A program made the position numbers and the translations under genes. A DNA stretch of 28,630 bases from the NCBI GenBank assembly GCA_023399035.1, contig JAEWQX010000194.1, positions 1 through 28,630 of the forward strand. The letters are read 5' to 3'. The stretch is from Bacillota bacterium. GTDB lineage: Bacteria > Bacillota > Clostridia > Clostridiales > Clostridiaceae. This document shows, in pieces, positions 1-7,694 of this stretch. A model generated the notes under the pieces. The model worked only from the letters and a program-made list of their open reading frames with translations. It was not told where the DNA came from and did no database searches. The stretch's first letter is position 1, and every line of letters begins with the position of its first letter.

Positions 1-543
1 TGTTTTTAACTTTTCATTTATCTTCACAGCATCATAGCTATATTTTTTCCCTTCTTCATTTACTCCTACAAAGATTTCATCCTCATCGTTCTCACTATCA
101 TTTTTGTTTATTTCAGTGTTCTCTGAATTGCTTTCACCTGCTGATCCACTATCCTTCAAGCTTGAATTTTCAAATTTACTGTCACCTATATGCTTAAGTT
201 CATAGTCATTAGCATAAACCTTGTTCAATGCACCATTGAATATAAATATTCCCATGACTAAAAACATCATTATTCTTATAATGATGTTTTTATATTTCTT
301 TCGCCTTAGCAGCTTTTCTATATTTCTAAATTTAAGAATTATATTTTTCTTAAAACTGTTATCAACAGATACAGTATCCCCTTTTTCATCTATTCCCTTT
401 TCATCAATTTCCTTTAATGTTTCTTTTATTAGTTCCTTCATAGAATCCTCTTCTATTATTTTATTCTGTGTTTCATTTATTGCCTGAATGCACTTTTCTA
501 TTGTAATATCCTTATCTTCATTTTTATTTTCAAAATCACTCAT
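1..543 (-). CDS. membrane-anchored protein of unknown function, 3' end outside the window
   Basis: An open frame of 181 codons runs leftwards from an ATG at 543 and leaves the window without a stop. The start is well supported: AAGGAGAGG lies a few bases upstream. The first 80 or so residues are highly charged and hydrophilic, with many Glu, Lys and Asp. A hydrophobic segment follows at about residues 86-104, after a basic stretch (RRKKYK), and is followed by NKVYAND. That arrangement fits a type II membrane anchor, or an internal signal with a cleavage-like VYA site, putting the Ser/Asn/Glu-rich remainder outside the cell. I do not recognise the family. The missing C-terminal part probably carries the functional domain. 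The coding call rests on length, start signal and composition. Confidence 0.75.
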   Translation of the reverse strand, partial: MSDFENKNEDKDITIEKCIQAINETQNKIIEEDSMKELIKETLKEIDEKGIDEKGDTVSVDNSFKKNIILKFRNIEKLLRRKKYKNIIIRIMMFLVMGIFIFNGALNKVYANDYELKHIGDSKFENSSLKDSGSAGESNSENTEINKNDSENDEDEIFVGVNEEGKKYSYDAVKINEKLKT

Positions 544-660
544 TATACCTCTCCTTAACTGCAACATCACAATTGTATATACTAAAAATAAGATGATTTA
601 TGTATTGCTTAAACTTCATTATGTTTATCTATATTAATTAATTATGTAATATATGAAAAA

Positions 661-699
661 AATCTAAAAAAAATCGAAGTATTTAAATAAATACTTCGA
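661..699 (-). terminator. rho-independent terminator of trpS
   Basis: Eleven-base perfect inverted repeat (674-684 with 689-699, four-base loop). On the minus strand it is followed by a run of eight T and a second T run. It lies 14 bases beyond the trpS stop codon. Confidence 0.9.
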
Positions 700-712
700 T
701 AAACTATAATCA

Positions 713-1726
713 TTATTTAAAATATTCTAAACCAATAGCTTCACGTACTTCTTTTAAAGTCTGAGCAGCTACTTCTCTTGCTTTGTCACTTCCATCTCTA
801 AGCATCTTGTATACATAATCCATATCCTGTGCAAACTCTTCTCTTCTCTTTCTGATTGGTTCAAGTTCTGCCTGCATTACTTCATTTAGATATTTCTTAA
901 CCTTCATATCTCCAAGGCCACCTCTTCTGTAGTGAGCTTTCATTTCTTCTACTTCTTCTTTATTTGGAGCAAATACATCAAGATAAGTAAACACTGTATT
1001 TCCTTCAACCTGACCTGGATCTTCTACTCTTATGTGATTTGGGTCTGTGTACATTGACATTACTTTCTTTTTAATTGTATCAGCATCATCAGATAAGTAT
1101 ATGCAGTTACCTATAGATTTGCTCATCTTAGCTTTTCCATCTGTTCCTGGAAGTCTTCCGCATGTATCTTTTGGAATAACTGCTTCAGGTTCAACTAAAA
1201 CTTCTCCATATATGCTGTTGAAACTTCTTACTATTTCTCTTGTCTGTTCTATCATAGGAAGCTGATCTTCACCTACTGGAACTGTTGTAGCCTTGAATGC
1301 TGTTATGTCAGCAGCTTGACTTACTGGATATATTAAAAATCCTGCCGGAATGCTGTTTTCATAATTTTTCTGTTTAATTTCAGTTTTTACTGTAGGATTT
1401 CTTTCAAGTCTTGATAATGTAACAAGATTTAAATAATGCATTGTTAATTCATGAAGTTCAGGAAGCTGTGATTGAACAAATATTGTTGATTTTGCTGGAT
1501 CTAATCCTACTGCAAGATAATCTAAAGCAACTTCTGTAAGACTTCTTCTTATCTTTTCTGGGTCTCTTGCATTATCAGTTAAAGCCTGCTGGTCAGCAAT
1601 CATTATAAAGCTTTCATATTCACCTGAATTTTGAAGCTGTACTCTATTTTTTAATGAACCAATATAATGACCTATATGTAATTTTCCTGTAGGTCTGTCT
1701 CCTGTTAATATTATTTTCTTACTCAT
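713..1726 (-). CDS. trpS: tryptophanyl-tRNA synthetase
   Basis: Charges tRNA-Trp with tryptophan in an ATP-dependent reaction in the cytoplasm. The 337-residue product has the usual length and both class I synthetase signatures: HIGH at residues 17-20, inside GKLHIGHYIG, and KMSKS at 200-204. The segment DQQALT near residue 45 and VGEDQ near 151 are also typical of bacterial TrpRS. The ATG at 1726 has AAGGAGTG upstream. The gene is monocistronic: it has its own terminator and sits behind a T-box leader whose predicted specifier is a Trp codon, so expression should rise when uncharged tRNA-Trp accumulates. About 200 bases separate the leader terminator from the start codon, and a short repeat lies in that gap. 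Identification is secure. Confidence 0.98.
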   Translation of the reverse strand: MSKKIILTGDRPTGKLHIGHYIGSLKNRVQLQNSGEYESFIMIADQQALTDNARDPEKIRRSLTEVALDYLAVGLDPAKSTIFVQSQLPELHELTMHYLNLVTLSRLERNPTVKTEIKQKNYENSIPAGFLIYPVSQAADITAFKATTVPVGEDQLPMIEQTREIVRSFNSIYGEVLVEPEAVIPKDTCGRLPGTDGKAKMSKSIGNCIYLSDDADTIKKKVMSMYTDPNHIRVEDPGQVEGNTVFTYLDVFAPNKEEVEEMKAHYRRGGLGDMKVKKYLNEVMQAELEPIRKRREEFAQDMDYVYKMLRDGSDKAREVAAQTLKEVREAIGLEYFK

Positions 1727-1893
1727 TATAAATTCACTCCTTAATATATCTCTTTATAAAAAATAAAATACTTGTCAGTCAATATTTCTAAGAATATAGT
1801 TCTCTGCAAACTTATAGTTTAACTTTTCCTAGGAAATATCCATGTATCTTATATATTTTTAGTAATCTGCTTGTTAGATTCTATCTTCAGAAA

Positions 1894-1920
1894 GTTAACT
1901 GTTACTTGTTAACTATTAAC
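1894..1920. repeat. dispersed heptad repeat, copy 1
   Basis: Read on the minus strand, this is a run of seven-base units: GTTAATA, GTTAACA, AGTAACA, GTTAACT. The 20-base core GTTAACAAGTAACAGTTAAC (1894-1913) recurs exactly at 17881-17900, and a related array lies at 23028-23052. This copy sits immediately downstream of the T-box terminator, between the leader and trpS. Confidence 0.6.
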
Positions 1921-1922
1921 TG

Positions 1923-2246
1923 AAAAAAACTCCATCCTAAATAAATAGGACGGAGATATATCCGCTGTACCACCTAACTGTACATAAATATAATATGCAA
2001 CACATTATATTCATAAGAATGCATCCATAGCATAAAAACATACTGCTATTAATGCTTCCTGCTATAAGGTGCAGGCCACCATATCAGATAATTTCTGAAA
2101 AGATCATATCTAAACAGATTTCCCTTCATTCCTCCGAGGCCCATTCATCAAGTCTTTCTCATTAGGATTACACCCTCCCTAATTCTCTCTGCTGAACCTT
2201 AACTTAATTACTCTTCCTCTTCATAGGATTGTATATGATTCAATTT
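1923..2246 (-). promoter_or_regulatory. T-box leader of trpS, Trp specifier
   Basis: On the minus strand the conserved T-box sequence reads AGGTGGTACAGCGG (1962-1975). An intrinsic terminator follows, with arms CTCCGTCCT and AGGATGGAG and then seven T (1923-1955). Upstream lie a stem I-like region and the GGAGG element at 2131-2135. A TGG triplet at 2141-2143 sits five bases before GGAGG. The same spacing holds for the specifier in the brnQ leader in this window, so TGG is the likely specifier codon, matching trpS. Uncharged tRNA-Trp is expected to stabilise the antiterminator. The T-box sequence itself is a slight variant of the usual AGGGTGGTACCGCG. Confidence 0.93.
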
Positions 2247-2252
2247 ATTATT

Positions 2253-2281
2253 ATATTAATTCTAAAAAAATAAAATGTCAA
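2253..2281 (-). promoter_or_regulatory. promoter of the trpS T-box transcript
   Basis: Minus-strand TTGACA (2276-2281), a 17-base spacer and TAATAT (2253-2258) make a near-consensus SigA promoter, giving a start near 2246. The -35 box nearly abuts the terminator of the upstream gene. Confidence 0.75.
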
Positions 2282-2286
2282 TATAA

Positions 2287-2325
2287 AAGGCTATTTTAAG
2301 TATATATACATCTTAAAACAGCCTT
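2287..2325 (-). terminator. terminator of the 77-residue protein gene
   Basis: Fourteen-base stem (2287-2300 with 2312-2325) with one G-U pair on the minus-strand RNA, followed by TTTTATATT. It lies just beyond the stop codon at 2336. Confidence 0.75.
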
Positions 2326-2335
2326 ATCAATCTGA

Positions 2336-2569
2336 CTATTTCTTTTCTTCTACAATCTTATTTATTATCTCTTCTCTGTTTGCACCAATAATATTTGATA
2401 TTTTAGTAGACATAGCTTTTTCCTTATATATTGCATCCTTATTAGAATTTACAATCTTCATTATTTTTTCTTCCATAGTTTCATATGTTATTAAATCCTC
2501 GTAGTAGTTATCTACAATATCCTTTAAACATGTTGCTAATTCTCTTGGATTTCTATAAACTGTTCTCAT
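2336..2569 (-). CDS. small conserved protein, possibly TIGR04540-like
   Basis: A 77-residue charged, probably all-helical soluble protein starting MRTVYRNPRELA, with no Cys pairs, signal peptide or membrane segment. The ATG at 2569 has AAGGAGA upstream and a clear terminator follows the stop, so it looks like a real single-gene unit. The N-terminal pattern (VYRNP followed by a helix with LKDIVDNYYED) resembles from memory a small clostridial family, TIGR04540, of unknown function. That assignment needs a profile search. No role can be inferred from the neighbours, trpS and a stress-protein gene, each of which has its own signals. Confidence 0.8.
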   Translation of the reverse strand: MRTVYRNPRELATCLKDIVDNYYEDLITYETMEEKIMKIVNSNKDAIYKEKAMSTKISNIIGANREEIINKIVEEKK

Positions 2570-2735
2570 TTTCTTCTCCTTATTGCTACAAATAATTCTT
2601 TTAAATTTATTATATAAAATTAAAAACTTGTTTTACAAGAATATTTTAATTGTTGTTTATTATATCACTTTATTAAGATAAATTCTATTATTTAAGATCC
2701 TCTAGTTCATTATTTTAGTTAAAATATATAAAATC

Positions 2736-3170
2736 TTATTTTATGCTTATAGAAAAATCATTAGGAACAATCATTACTATACATTTTGCACGTTTAACTA
2801 CGCTTGAAGTTACAGAACCTATGATTCTATTTAAACCTCTCTTTGTTGACTTAGTCATTACTATTATTCCAATGTTCTCTTCACTTGCCTTCTTGAGTAT
2901 TTCATCCCCAGGATATCCAAAAGTAAAATATGTCTCAGTATGATAATAGTCTTTCATTTTTTCCTTAGCTTCTGATAAAATATCCTTTGATAGTTCTTTT
3001 GCCATTTCTACTTCTTTAGCGACTATCATTTCATTTAATAATACAAGTTCCTTCACATTCATTAAAATAACATCAATAGAACCTTTGGGAAATATCTCTT
3101 TTACAAACTCTAATGAATGCATGCTTCTCTCAGTTCCATCTATAGGTATTAGTACTTTTCTTTTATTCAT
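2736..3170 (-). CDS. universal stress protein, UspA family
   Basis: A 144-residue cytoplasmic Usp-fold protein. The N-terminus (RKVLIPIDGTERSMHSLEF) carries the first beta strand and the Asp expected near the nucleotide. The C-terminal part contains RGLNRIIGSVTSSVVKRAKC followed by the last strand (IVMIVP), which matches the ATP-binding type of UspA (glycines, then G-S/T). Such proteins bind ATP and protect cells during growth arrest or stress by poorly defined means; no substrate can be assigned. The start at 3170 has GGGGGAG upstream. The gene stands alone, with a 320-base upstream region that must hold its promoter. The family call is firm; the specific role is unknown. Confidence 0.92.
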   Translation of the reverse strand: MNKRKVLIPIDGTERSMHSLEFVKEIFPKGSIDVILMNVKELVLLNEMIVAKEVEMAKELSKDILSEAKEKMKDYYHTETYFTFGYPGDEILKKASEENIGIIVMTKSTKRGLNRIIGSVTSSVVKRAKCIVMIVPNDFSISIK

Positions 3171-3490
3171 ATAATACTCCCCCTTATTATGCTATCATAA
3201 TGCTAGTAGTAAGTCAGTTACCTCTGCTGTCTTAAATTTATAATTCTACATTTTATATACATTTCCCTCCTTTTCTTTATACTTTTTTTAAATTTATTAC
3301 ATTACAACCCCTCTATTATCAATTCATTAAATGTTTACATTGATTTCAAGCTGAATATTATTAAAAATAATATTATCTGTACACTTACTACCAATACATT
3401 TATTTATAGTCACATATTATTTCTTCAATATTTATATAAAATTCCTTATGATTTTTATACTAGTTAAATAGCAGCTTAATATTCTGCTAT
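3171..3490. other. intergenic region upstream of the stress-protein gene
   Basis: Contains no convincing gene. On the minus strand a very strong Shine-Dalgarno (AAAGGAGGG, about 3264-3272) precedes a 14-codon frame (ATG at 3262, stop ending at 3218), but the spacing is only about 3 bases. The left part forms the leader of the stress-protein gene; the right end overlaps the hairpin after the 109-residue protein gene. Confidence 0.4.
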
Positions 3491-3492
3491 TT
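3466..3492 (-). terminator. weak terminator after the 109-residue protein gene
   Basis: Nine-base perfect stem (3466-3474 with 3484-3492) that overlaps the stop codon. The following T tract on the minus strand is poor, so termination may be partial. Confidence 0.45.
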
Positions 3493-3820
3493 AATACTTA
3501 TCCAAGATTTCCTCAATTCTATTTACTAACTCTTCTGTATTTTTAGTAACGAATGTTTCAATAGGCCTCTGCCAGTCATTATCTTCTATAAGAACAAGTC
3601 CATAAGATCCTTTTCTGCTAAACTCTGGGTACCATCCTATATCAAGCATAATATTATCTTCTTCATTAACCATGTTTAACATATCTTCTGAATATTCAAT
3701 CCATATATCATCATCAAGTTCTCCAATCTGTGATGGATCAAGTTTTAGCAGTCTATTATAATTGACCTTCCATCGCTCCGAAACGTTAAAATTAACCTTC
3801 TCATATATTCCCTTATTCAT
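3491..3820 (-). CDS. hypothetical protein, 109 residues
   Basis: Soluble acidic protein without membrane segments or signal peptide. The middle has WIEYSEDML and DIGWYPEF, and the end is a helix (NTEELVNRIEEILDKY). The mix of short strands and a terminal helix, plus the Trp/Tyr-rich centre, recalls small immunity-like or binding proteins, but I do not recognise the family and assign no function. The ATG at 3820 has only a weak upstream match (AGGATGTG), yet codon use and the terminal hairpin support a real gene. It lies between monocistronic units and no operon partner is evident. Confidence 0.75.
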   Translation of the reverse strand: MNKGIYEKVNFNVSERWKVNYNRLLKLDPSQIGELDDDIWIEYSEDMLNMVNEEDNIMLDIGWYPEFSRKGSYGLVLIEDNDWQRPIETFVTKNTEELVNRIEEILDKY

Positions 3821-4007
3821 TTATTTATCACATCCTATACAGTATTAAGATTCTTAATCATCAAAAAGCTTCATAAATATTATTTATTGAAACATTGAAA
3901 TCCAGAATATGTTTACTCTTATATTATTTATACATTTCTCTTATTATATTTAAATGTCTATATAATTTTAACATATTTTTCCATATAAATATCACTTTTC
4001 TATCTTT

Positions 4008-4057
4008 AATAAATAAAAAAAGTTTATCCAATAAAAATAAACTTCTATTAGATAAAC
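4008..4057 (-). terminator. terminator of the CoA-disulfide-reductase-type gene
   Basis: Twelve-base stem (4022-4033 with 4046-4057, one G-U pair on the minus-strand RNA) followed by TTTTTTTATTTATT. It lies nine bases past the stop at 4066. Confidence 0.9.
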
Positions 4058-4065
4058 CCTAAAAA

Positions 4066-5400
4066 TTATTTACATACATTACCTGCTACATTTAAGACAT
4101 CCCATGTTCTTGCAAACGGTGGTGCATAACATAAATCAAGCATTCCAAGTTCTTTTGTAGTAAGTTTTCCATATATACATGCTGCAATTACATTTACTCT
4201 CTGTACTGCATCCTTATACCCTGCAACCTGACCGCCAAGAATAACCTTACTTTCTGCATCATAAATCAATTTTACATATATTTTGCTCTGTCCCGGATAA
4301 TAATCTGTCTGATTCATATCGTTTATAAAAACAGTCTTATAATTTAAATTAAGTGCTTTAGCTTTGCTTTCTGTAATTCCAGTCCTACCAGCTTCCATAT
4401 TCATGACCTTTATACAGCTTGATGAAAGGGAACCTTGAAATTCAACATCTGCTCCTGCTAAATTTTCTCCTACTATACGTCCAAGTTTATTTGCTCCTGT
4501 TGCAAGAGGTACATAAGCTTTTTCACCTGTAACTATCTGTGTTATCGTTGCACAGTCTCCAGCCGAATACACATCTTCAATTGATGTTCTTCCGTAATTA
4601 TCAACTACAATAGCACCATTAGGCAGCATTTCCAAACCGCTGTCTTTTAAGAATGATGTATTAGGTCTTACTCCAGTAGCTATTATCACGACATCAGCCT
4701 CTATTTCCCTGTTTTGAGTCTTAACTTTTTGAACTTTTTCATTTCCAATAAGTTCTGTAACGCTTTCCTGTAAATATAAATCTACATTGTGACTTCTTAA
4801 TTCTTCTTCCAAGACATCTGTTATTTCCTTATCAAATACATCTTGTAGTATTCTATCACCAAGCTGGAATACAGATACTTCCTTTCCATATTTCTTAGCT
4901 GCCTCAACTGCTTCAAGACCTATAAAACCTGCTCCAATTATTGAAATCCTTTTATTACCTTCATCTTCTAAGAGTTTCTTTAATACGGCTCCGTCTTCCA
5001 TGCTCTTTAATGTATGAACATTTTTAAGATCCGAATTCTTTATTGGTGGGATTATACTTGATGCTCCTGTTGCAATCATTATCTTATCATAATGATCTTC
5101 AAATACTTCATCATTATTAAGATTTTTTACAACTACCTTCTTGTTTTGGAAATCTACTGCTGTAACTTCATGCAGTATCTTAACATCTACACCTGATTTT
5201 ATAAATGCTTCTGGTGTTCTCGCTATCATATTATCACTGTTATCAAAGAATCCTCCTACAAAATAAGGAAGTCCGCATGCTCCAAAAGAAACAATATCAT
5301 TCTTTTCATAAATCACAACTTCTGCATCTTTATGAAGTCTTCTAAATTTTGCAGCTGCACTTGTACCAGCTGCAACTCCTCCAACAACTATAACTCTCAT
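4066..5400 (-). CDS. FAD-dependent pyridine nucleotide-disulfide oxidoreductase, CoA-disulfide reductase type
   Basis: A 444-residue cytoplasmic flavoprotein expected to use NAD(P)H to reduce CoA disulfide or a related persulfide, or to act as an NADH oxidase. The FAD-binding Rossmann motif is VVGGVAAG at residues 5-12. The single active-site Cys is C42 in SFGACGLPY, the pattern of CoA-disulfide reductase rather than the CxxxxC pair of classical disulfide reductases. A second nucleotide motif, IGAGFIGLE, lies around residue 155, and the FAD site SAGDCA near 275. The C-terminal dimer domain contains YAPPFA, as in CoADR. No rhodanese domain is fused (those forms run to about 560 residues). The start at 5400 has AGGAGG, and a strong promoter and terminator make it monocistronic. 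Substrate is not decided by sequence alone. Confidence 0.9.
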   Translation of the reverse strand: MRVIVVGGVAAGTSAAAKFRRLHKDAEVVIYEKNDIVSFGACGLPYFVGGFFDNSDNMIARTPEAFIKSGVDVKILHEVTAVDFQNKKVVVKNLNNDEVFEDHYDKIMIATGASSIIPPIKNSDLKNVHTLKSMEDGAVLKKLLEDEGNKRISIIGAGFIGLEAVEAAKKYGKEVSVFQLGDRILQDVFDKEITDVLEEELRSHNVDLYLQESVTELIGNEKVQKVKTQNREIEADVVIIATGVRPNTSFLKDSGLEMLPNGAIVVDNYGRTSIEDVYSAGDCATITQIVTGEKAYVPLATGANKLGRIVGENLAGADVEFQGSLSSSCIKVMNMEAGRTGITESKAKALNLNYKTVFINDMNQTDYYPGQSKIYVKLIYDAESKVILGGQVAGYKDAVQRVNVIAACIYGKLTTKELGMLDLCYAPPFARTWDVLNVAGNVCK

Positions 5401-5495
5401 TATATTTTCCTCCTGAGTTTTTTATATATTTAACTTAACATCTTCTTTAGTATTCTATGAATAATTATAATAAATAATCTTTTATCTTATAATAA

Positions 5496-5524
5496 TTTAT
5501 ACGATTTTTAGATAGTTTTGTCAA
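5496..5524 (-). promoter_or_regulatory. promoter of the CoA-disulfide-reductase-type gene
   Basis: Minus-strand TTGACA (5519-5524), a 17-base spacer and TATAAA (5496-5501). The predicted start near 5489 gives a leader of about 90 bases. Confidence 0.75.
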
Positions 5525-5569
5525 TATATCCTATCGGTTTACTTATATATTTCTAATTAATATATATTT

Positions 5570-6409
5570 TTATTTATATCTTTGTAAATTTTTCATGCTT
5601 AAATCTAATATTTTACATGAATGAGTCAGAGCACCTACGGATATATAATCAACTCCGATTTCTGCTATTTGTCTTATGTTCTTTAGTTCAACATTTCCTG
5701 AAAACTCTATAATAGCCTGTCCATTAATTAATTTAACAGCCTCTTGTGCTGTTTTCAAATCCATATTATCTAACATTATTATGTCTGCACCTGCTTCAAT
5801 AGCTTCTTTCACCATTTCAATGCTTTCTGTCTCAACTTCAACTTTTCTTACAAAAGATGAAGTTTCCTTTGCAAGTTTAACAGCATTTTTTATACCACCT
5901 GCCGCGCTTATATGATTATCTTTAAGCATTACTCCATCAGAAAGATTGAATCTGTGATTACATCCTCCCCCTACTTTAACACTATACTTTTCAAGTATTC
6001 TTAAATTAGGAGTTGTTTTTCTTGTATCTAGCAGCTTTGCCTTTGTATGTTTTATTTCCTGAACAAACTTATCTGTTAAGGTTGCTATTCCACTCATTCT
6101 CTGTAGAAGATTTAATGCAACTCTCTCGCCCATTAATATTTTTCTTGTATTTCCCTTTATGAAACCTATCTTTTCTTTAGGCTGTGCCCTATCTCCATCT
6201 TTTTTATAAAATTCAATTTCTACTCCGCCAAGTATTTGAAATACTCTTTTAAATACATCAAGACCTGCAATAATACCTTCTTCTTTACATAGAAGTTCAA
6301 CTGTAGACATACTATTTTCATCTACTATACAATTAGTTGATATATCTTCATTTGGAATATCCTCCAGCAATGCATTTTTTATTATATTATCTACAGCCAA
6401 CCAATTCAT
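5570..6409 (-). CDS. nadC: nicotinate-nucleotide pyrophosphorylase (quinolinate phosphoribosyltransferase)
   Basis: Third step of de novo NAD synthesis: joins quinolinate to PRPP and decarboxylates it to nicotinate mononucleotide. The segments ERVALNLLQRMSGIAT, LDTRKTTPNLR, VGGGCNHRFNLSDGVMLKDNH and the late EFSGNV are the standard NadC fingerprints with the basic quinolinate and PRPP-binding residues. Length (279 residues) is normal. It is the last gene of nadABC and overlaps the end of nadB. I place the start at the ATG at 6409. A TTG at 6415 lies 5 bases after GGAGG, while the ATG lies 11 bases after it, so a two-residue longer form is possible. No strong terminator follows; the next 170 bases hold the promoter of the downstream gene. 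Confidence 0.97.
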   Translation of the reverse strand: MNWLAVDNIIKNALLEDIPNEDISTNCIVDENSMSTVELLCKEEGIIAGLDVFKRVFQILGGVEIEFYKKDGDRAQPKEKIGFIKGNTRKILMGERVALNLLQRMSGIATLTDKFVQEIKHTKAKLLDTRKTTPNLRILEKYSVKVGGGCNHRFNLSDGVMLKDNHISAAGGIKNAVKLAKETSSFVRKVEVETESIEMVKEAIEAGADIIMLDNMDLKTAQEAVKLINGQAIIEFSGNVELKNIRQIAEIGVDYISVGALTHSCKILDLSMKNLQRYK

Positions 6410-7694
6410 CTTCAATCTTTCCTCCCATTTTCTTAATAGTATTCCTTACTATTTCTTCATTTTCTAAATTCAATTCATCTATACTCTTATTTATTATGCT
6501 TACTACAACTTTTCTATTTTCTATATTATCTATTTTTTTATTAATAAGTAGTGCACCACGTCTTGAAAATACAAGTCCTTCAAGAAGAGAATTACTTGCA
6601 AGTCTGTTTGCTCCATGAATCCCTGTACAGCTTGCTTCACCAACTGCATATAAATTTTTCATTGATGTTTCTGCATCTATATTTACTTTTATTCCTCCCA
6701 TAAAAAAATGCTGTGCAGGAGAAACTTTAATAAGTTCTTTTGTTATATCTGTCCCTTTTTCAAGGCATGCTTTATAAATAGATGAAAATCTGTTTACTAT
6801 ATAATCTCCACCCAAAAATCTTATATCAAGATATACATATGGGGTATCTGTTTTTCTCATTTCTTCATAAACAGCCTGAGACACTATATCTCTAGGAAGA
6901 AGTTCATCAACAAATCTCTCACCATTTATATTTGTAAGCTTTCCACCTTCACCTCTTAATGATTCTGATATTAAAAGTCTTCTGTCATCTTTATCTTCCT
7001 CATAAAAAGCAGTAGGGTGTATCTGTATATAATTAATATCCTTTAAATCAATATGATGCCTTACTGCTGCTGCTATACCATCACCCTTTAATATTCTCTG
7101 ATTTGTTGAATTTCTAAACAATCCTCCAATTCCACCACATGCAAGAACTACGGATTTTGCATAAATATTTATTTGCTCTTCATCTTTTATCAGTATTACA
7201 CCATAACATACATTATCTTTTTCTATTAAATCTGCAAAATATATATCTTCATAGATAGTAATATTTCTTCGTTTTTTTACATTTTCAATAAGTATTCTAG
7301 CAACACTTTCTCCTGTGTTATCCTTTGTATGAACTATCCTGTTTATTGAGTGTGCTCCTTCTTTTGTATAATTTAAAGTCCCATCATCATTCCTATCAAG
7401 ATTTAGTCCCATGTTAATTAAAGCTTCAACATTATAAATGGATTCCTCTGCAAGAACTTTCACTGCATTAATATCATTTTTATATTGTCCAGCTCTTAAC
7501 GTATCCTCAATAAAAGAATCTATATCTTCATTATTCCTTGCTACAGATATGCCTCCTTGAGCTAAAAAAGTATTTGTAGTAGTTATCTTATCTTTGCATA
7601 CAACAAGTACATTTAAATCATTCCTCAAGTTCAATGCTGTGTAAAGACCTGATACTCCTGATCCTACAATAACAACATCAAAAAACCTATTCAT
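6387..7694 (-). CDS. nadB: L-aspartate oxidase, short form
   Basis: Oxidises L-aspartate to iminoaspartate, the substrate of NadA, using FAD (and fumarate as acceptor in anaerobes). The FAD motif VIVGSGVSGLYTAL is at the N-terminus. AQGGISVA, RIVHTKDNTG, ESLRGEGGKL and HGANRLASNSLLEGLVFSRRGA follow in the order seen in the succinate dehydrogenase/fumarate reductase flavoprotein family. The 435-residue product lacks most of the C-terminal helical domain of the roughly 530-residue E. coli enzyme. The reading frame is intact, so this looks like a natural short form. The ATG at 7694 overlaps the nadA stop and lies 4-8 bases after AGGAAGTGAG; the upstream GTG at 7703 lies inside that ribosome site and is unlikely to be used. 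Confidence 0.96.
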   Translation of the reverse strand: MNRFFDVVIVGSGVSGLYTALNLRNDLNVLVVCKDKITTTNTFLAQGGISVARNNEDIDSFIEDTLRAGQYKNDINAVKVLAEESIYNVEALINMGLNLDRNDDGTLNYTKEGAHSINRIVHTKDNTGESVARILIENVKKRRNITIYEDIYFADLIEKDNVCYGVILIKDEEQINIYAKSVVLACGGIGGLFRNSTNQRILKGDGIAAAVRHHIDLKDINYIQIHPTAFYEEDKDDRRLLISESLRGEGGKLTNINGERFVDELLPRDIVSQAVYEEMRKTDTPYVYLDIRFLGGDYIVNRFSSIYKACLEKGTDITKELIKVSPAQHFFMGGIKVNIDAETSMKNLYAVGEASCTGIHGANRLASNSLLEGLVFSRRGALLINKKIDNIENRKVVVSIINKSIDELNLENEEIVRNTIKKMGGKIEDELVGCR

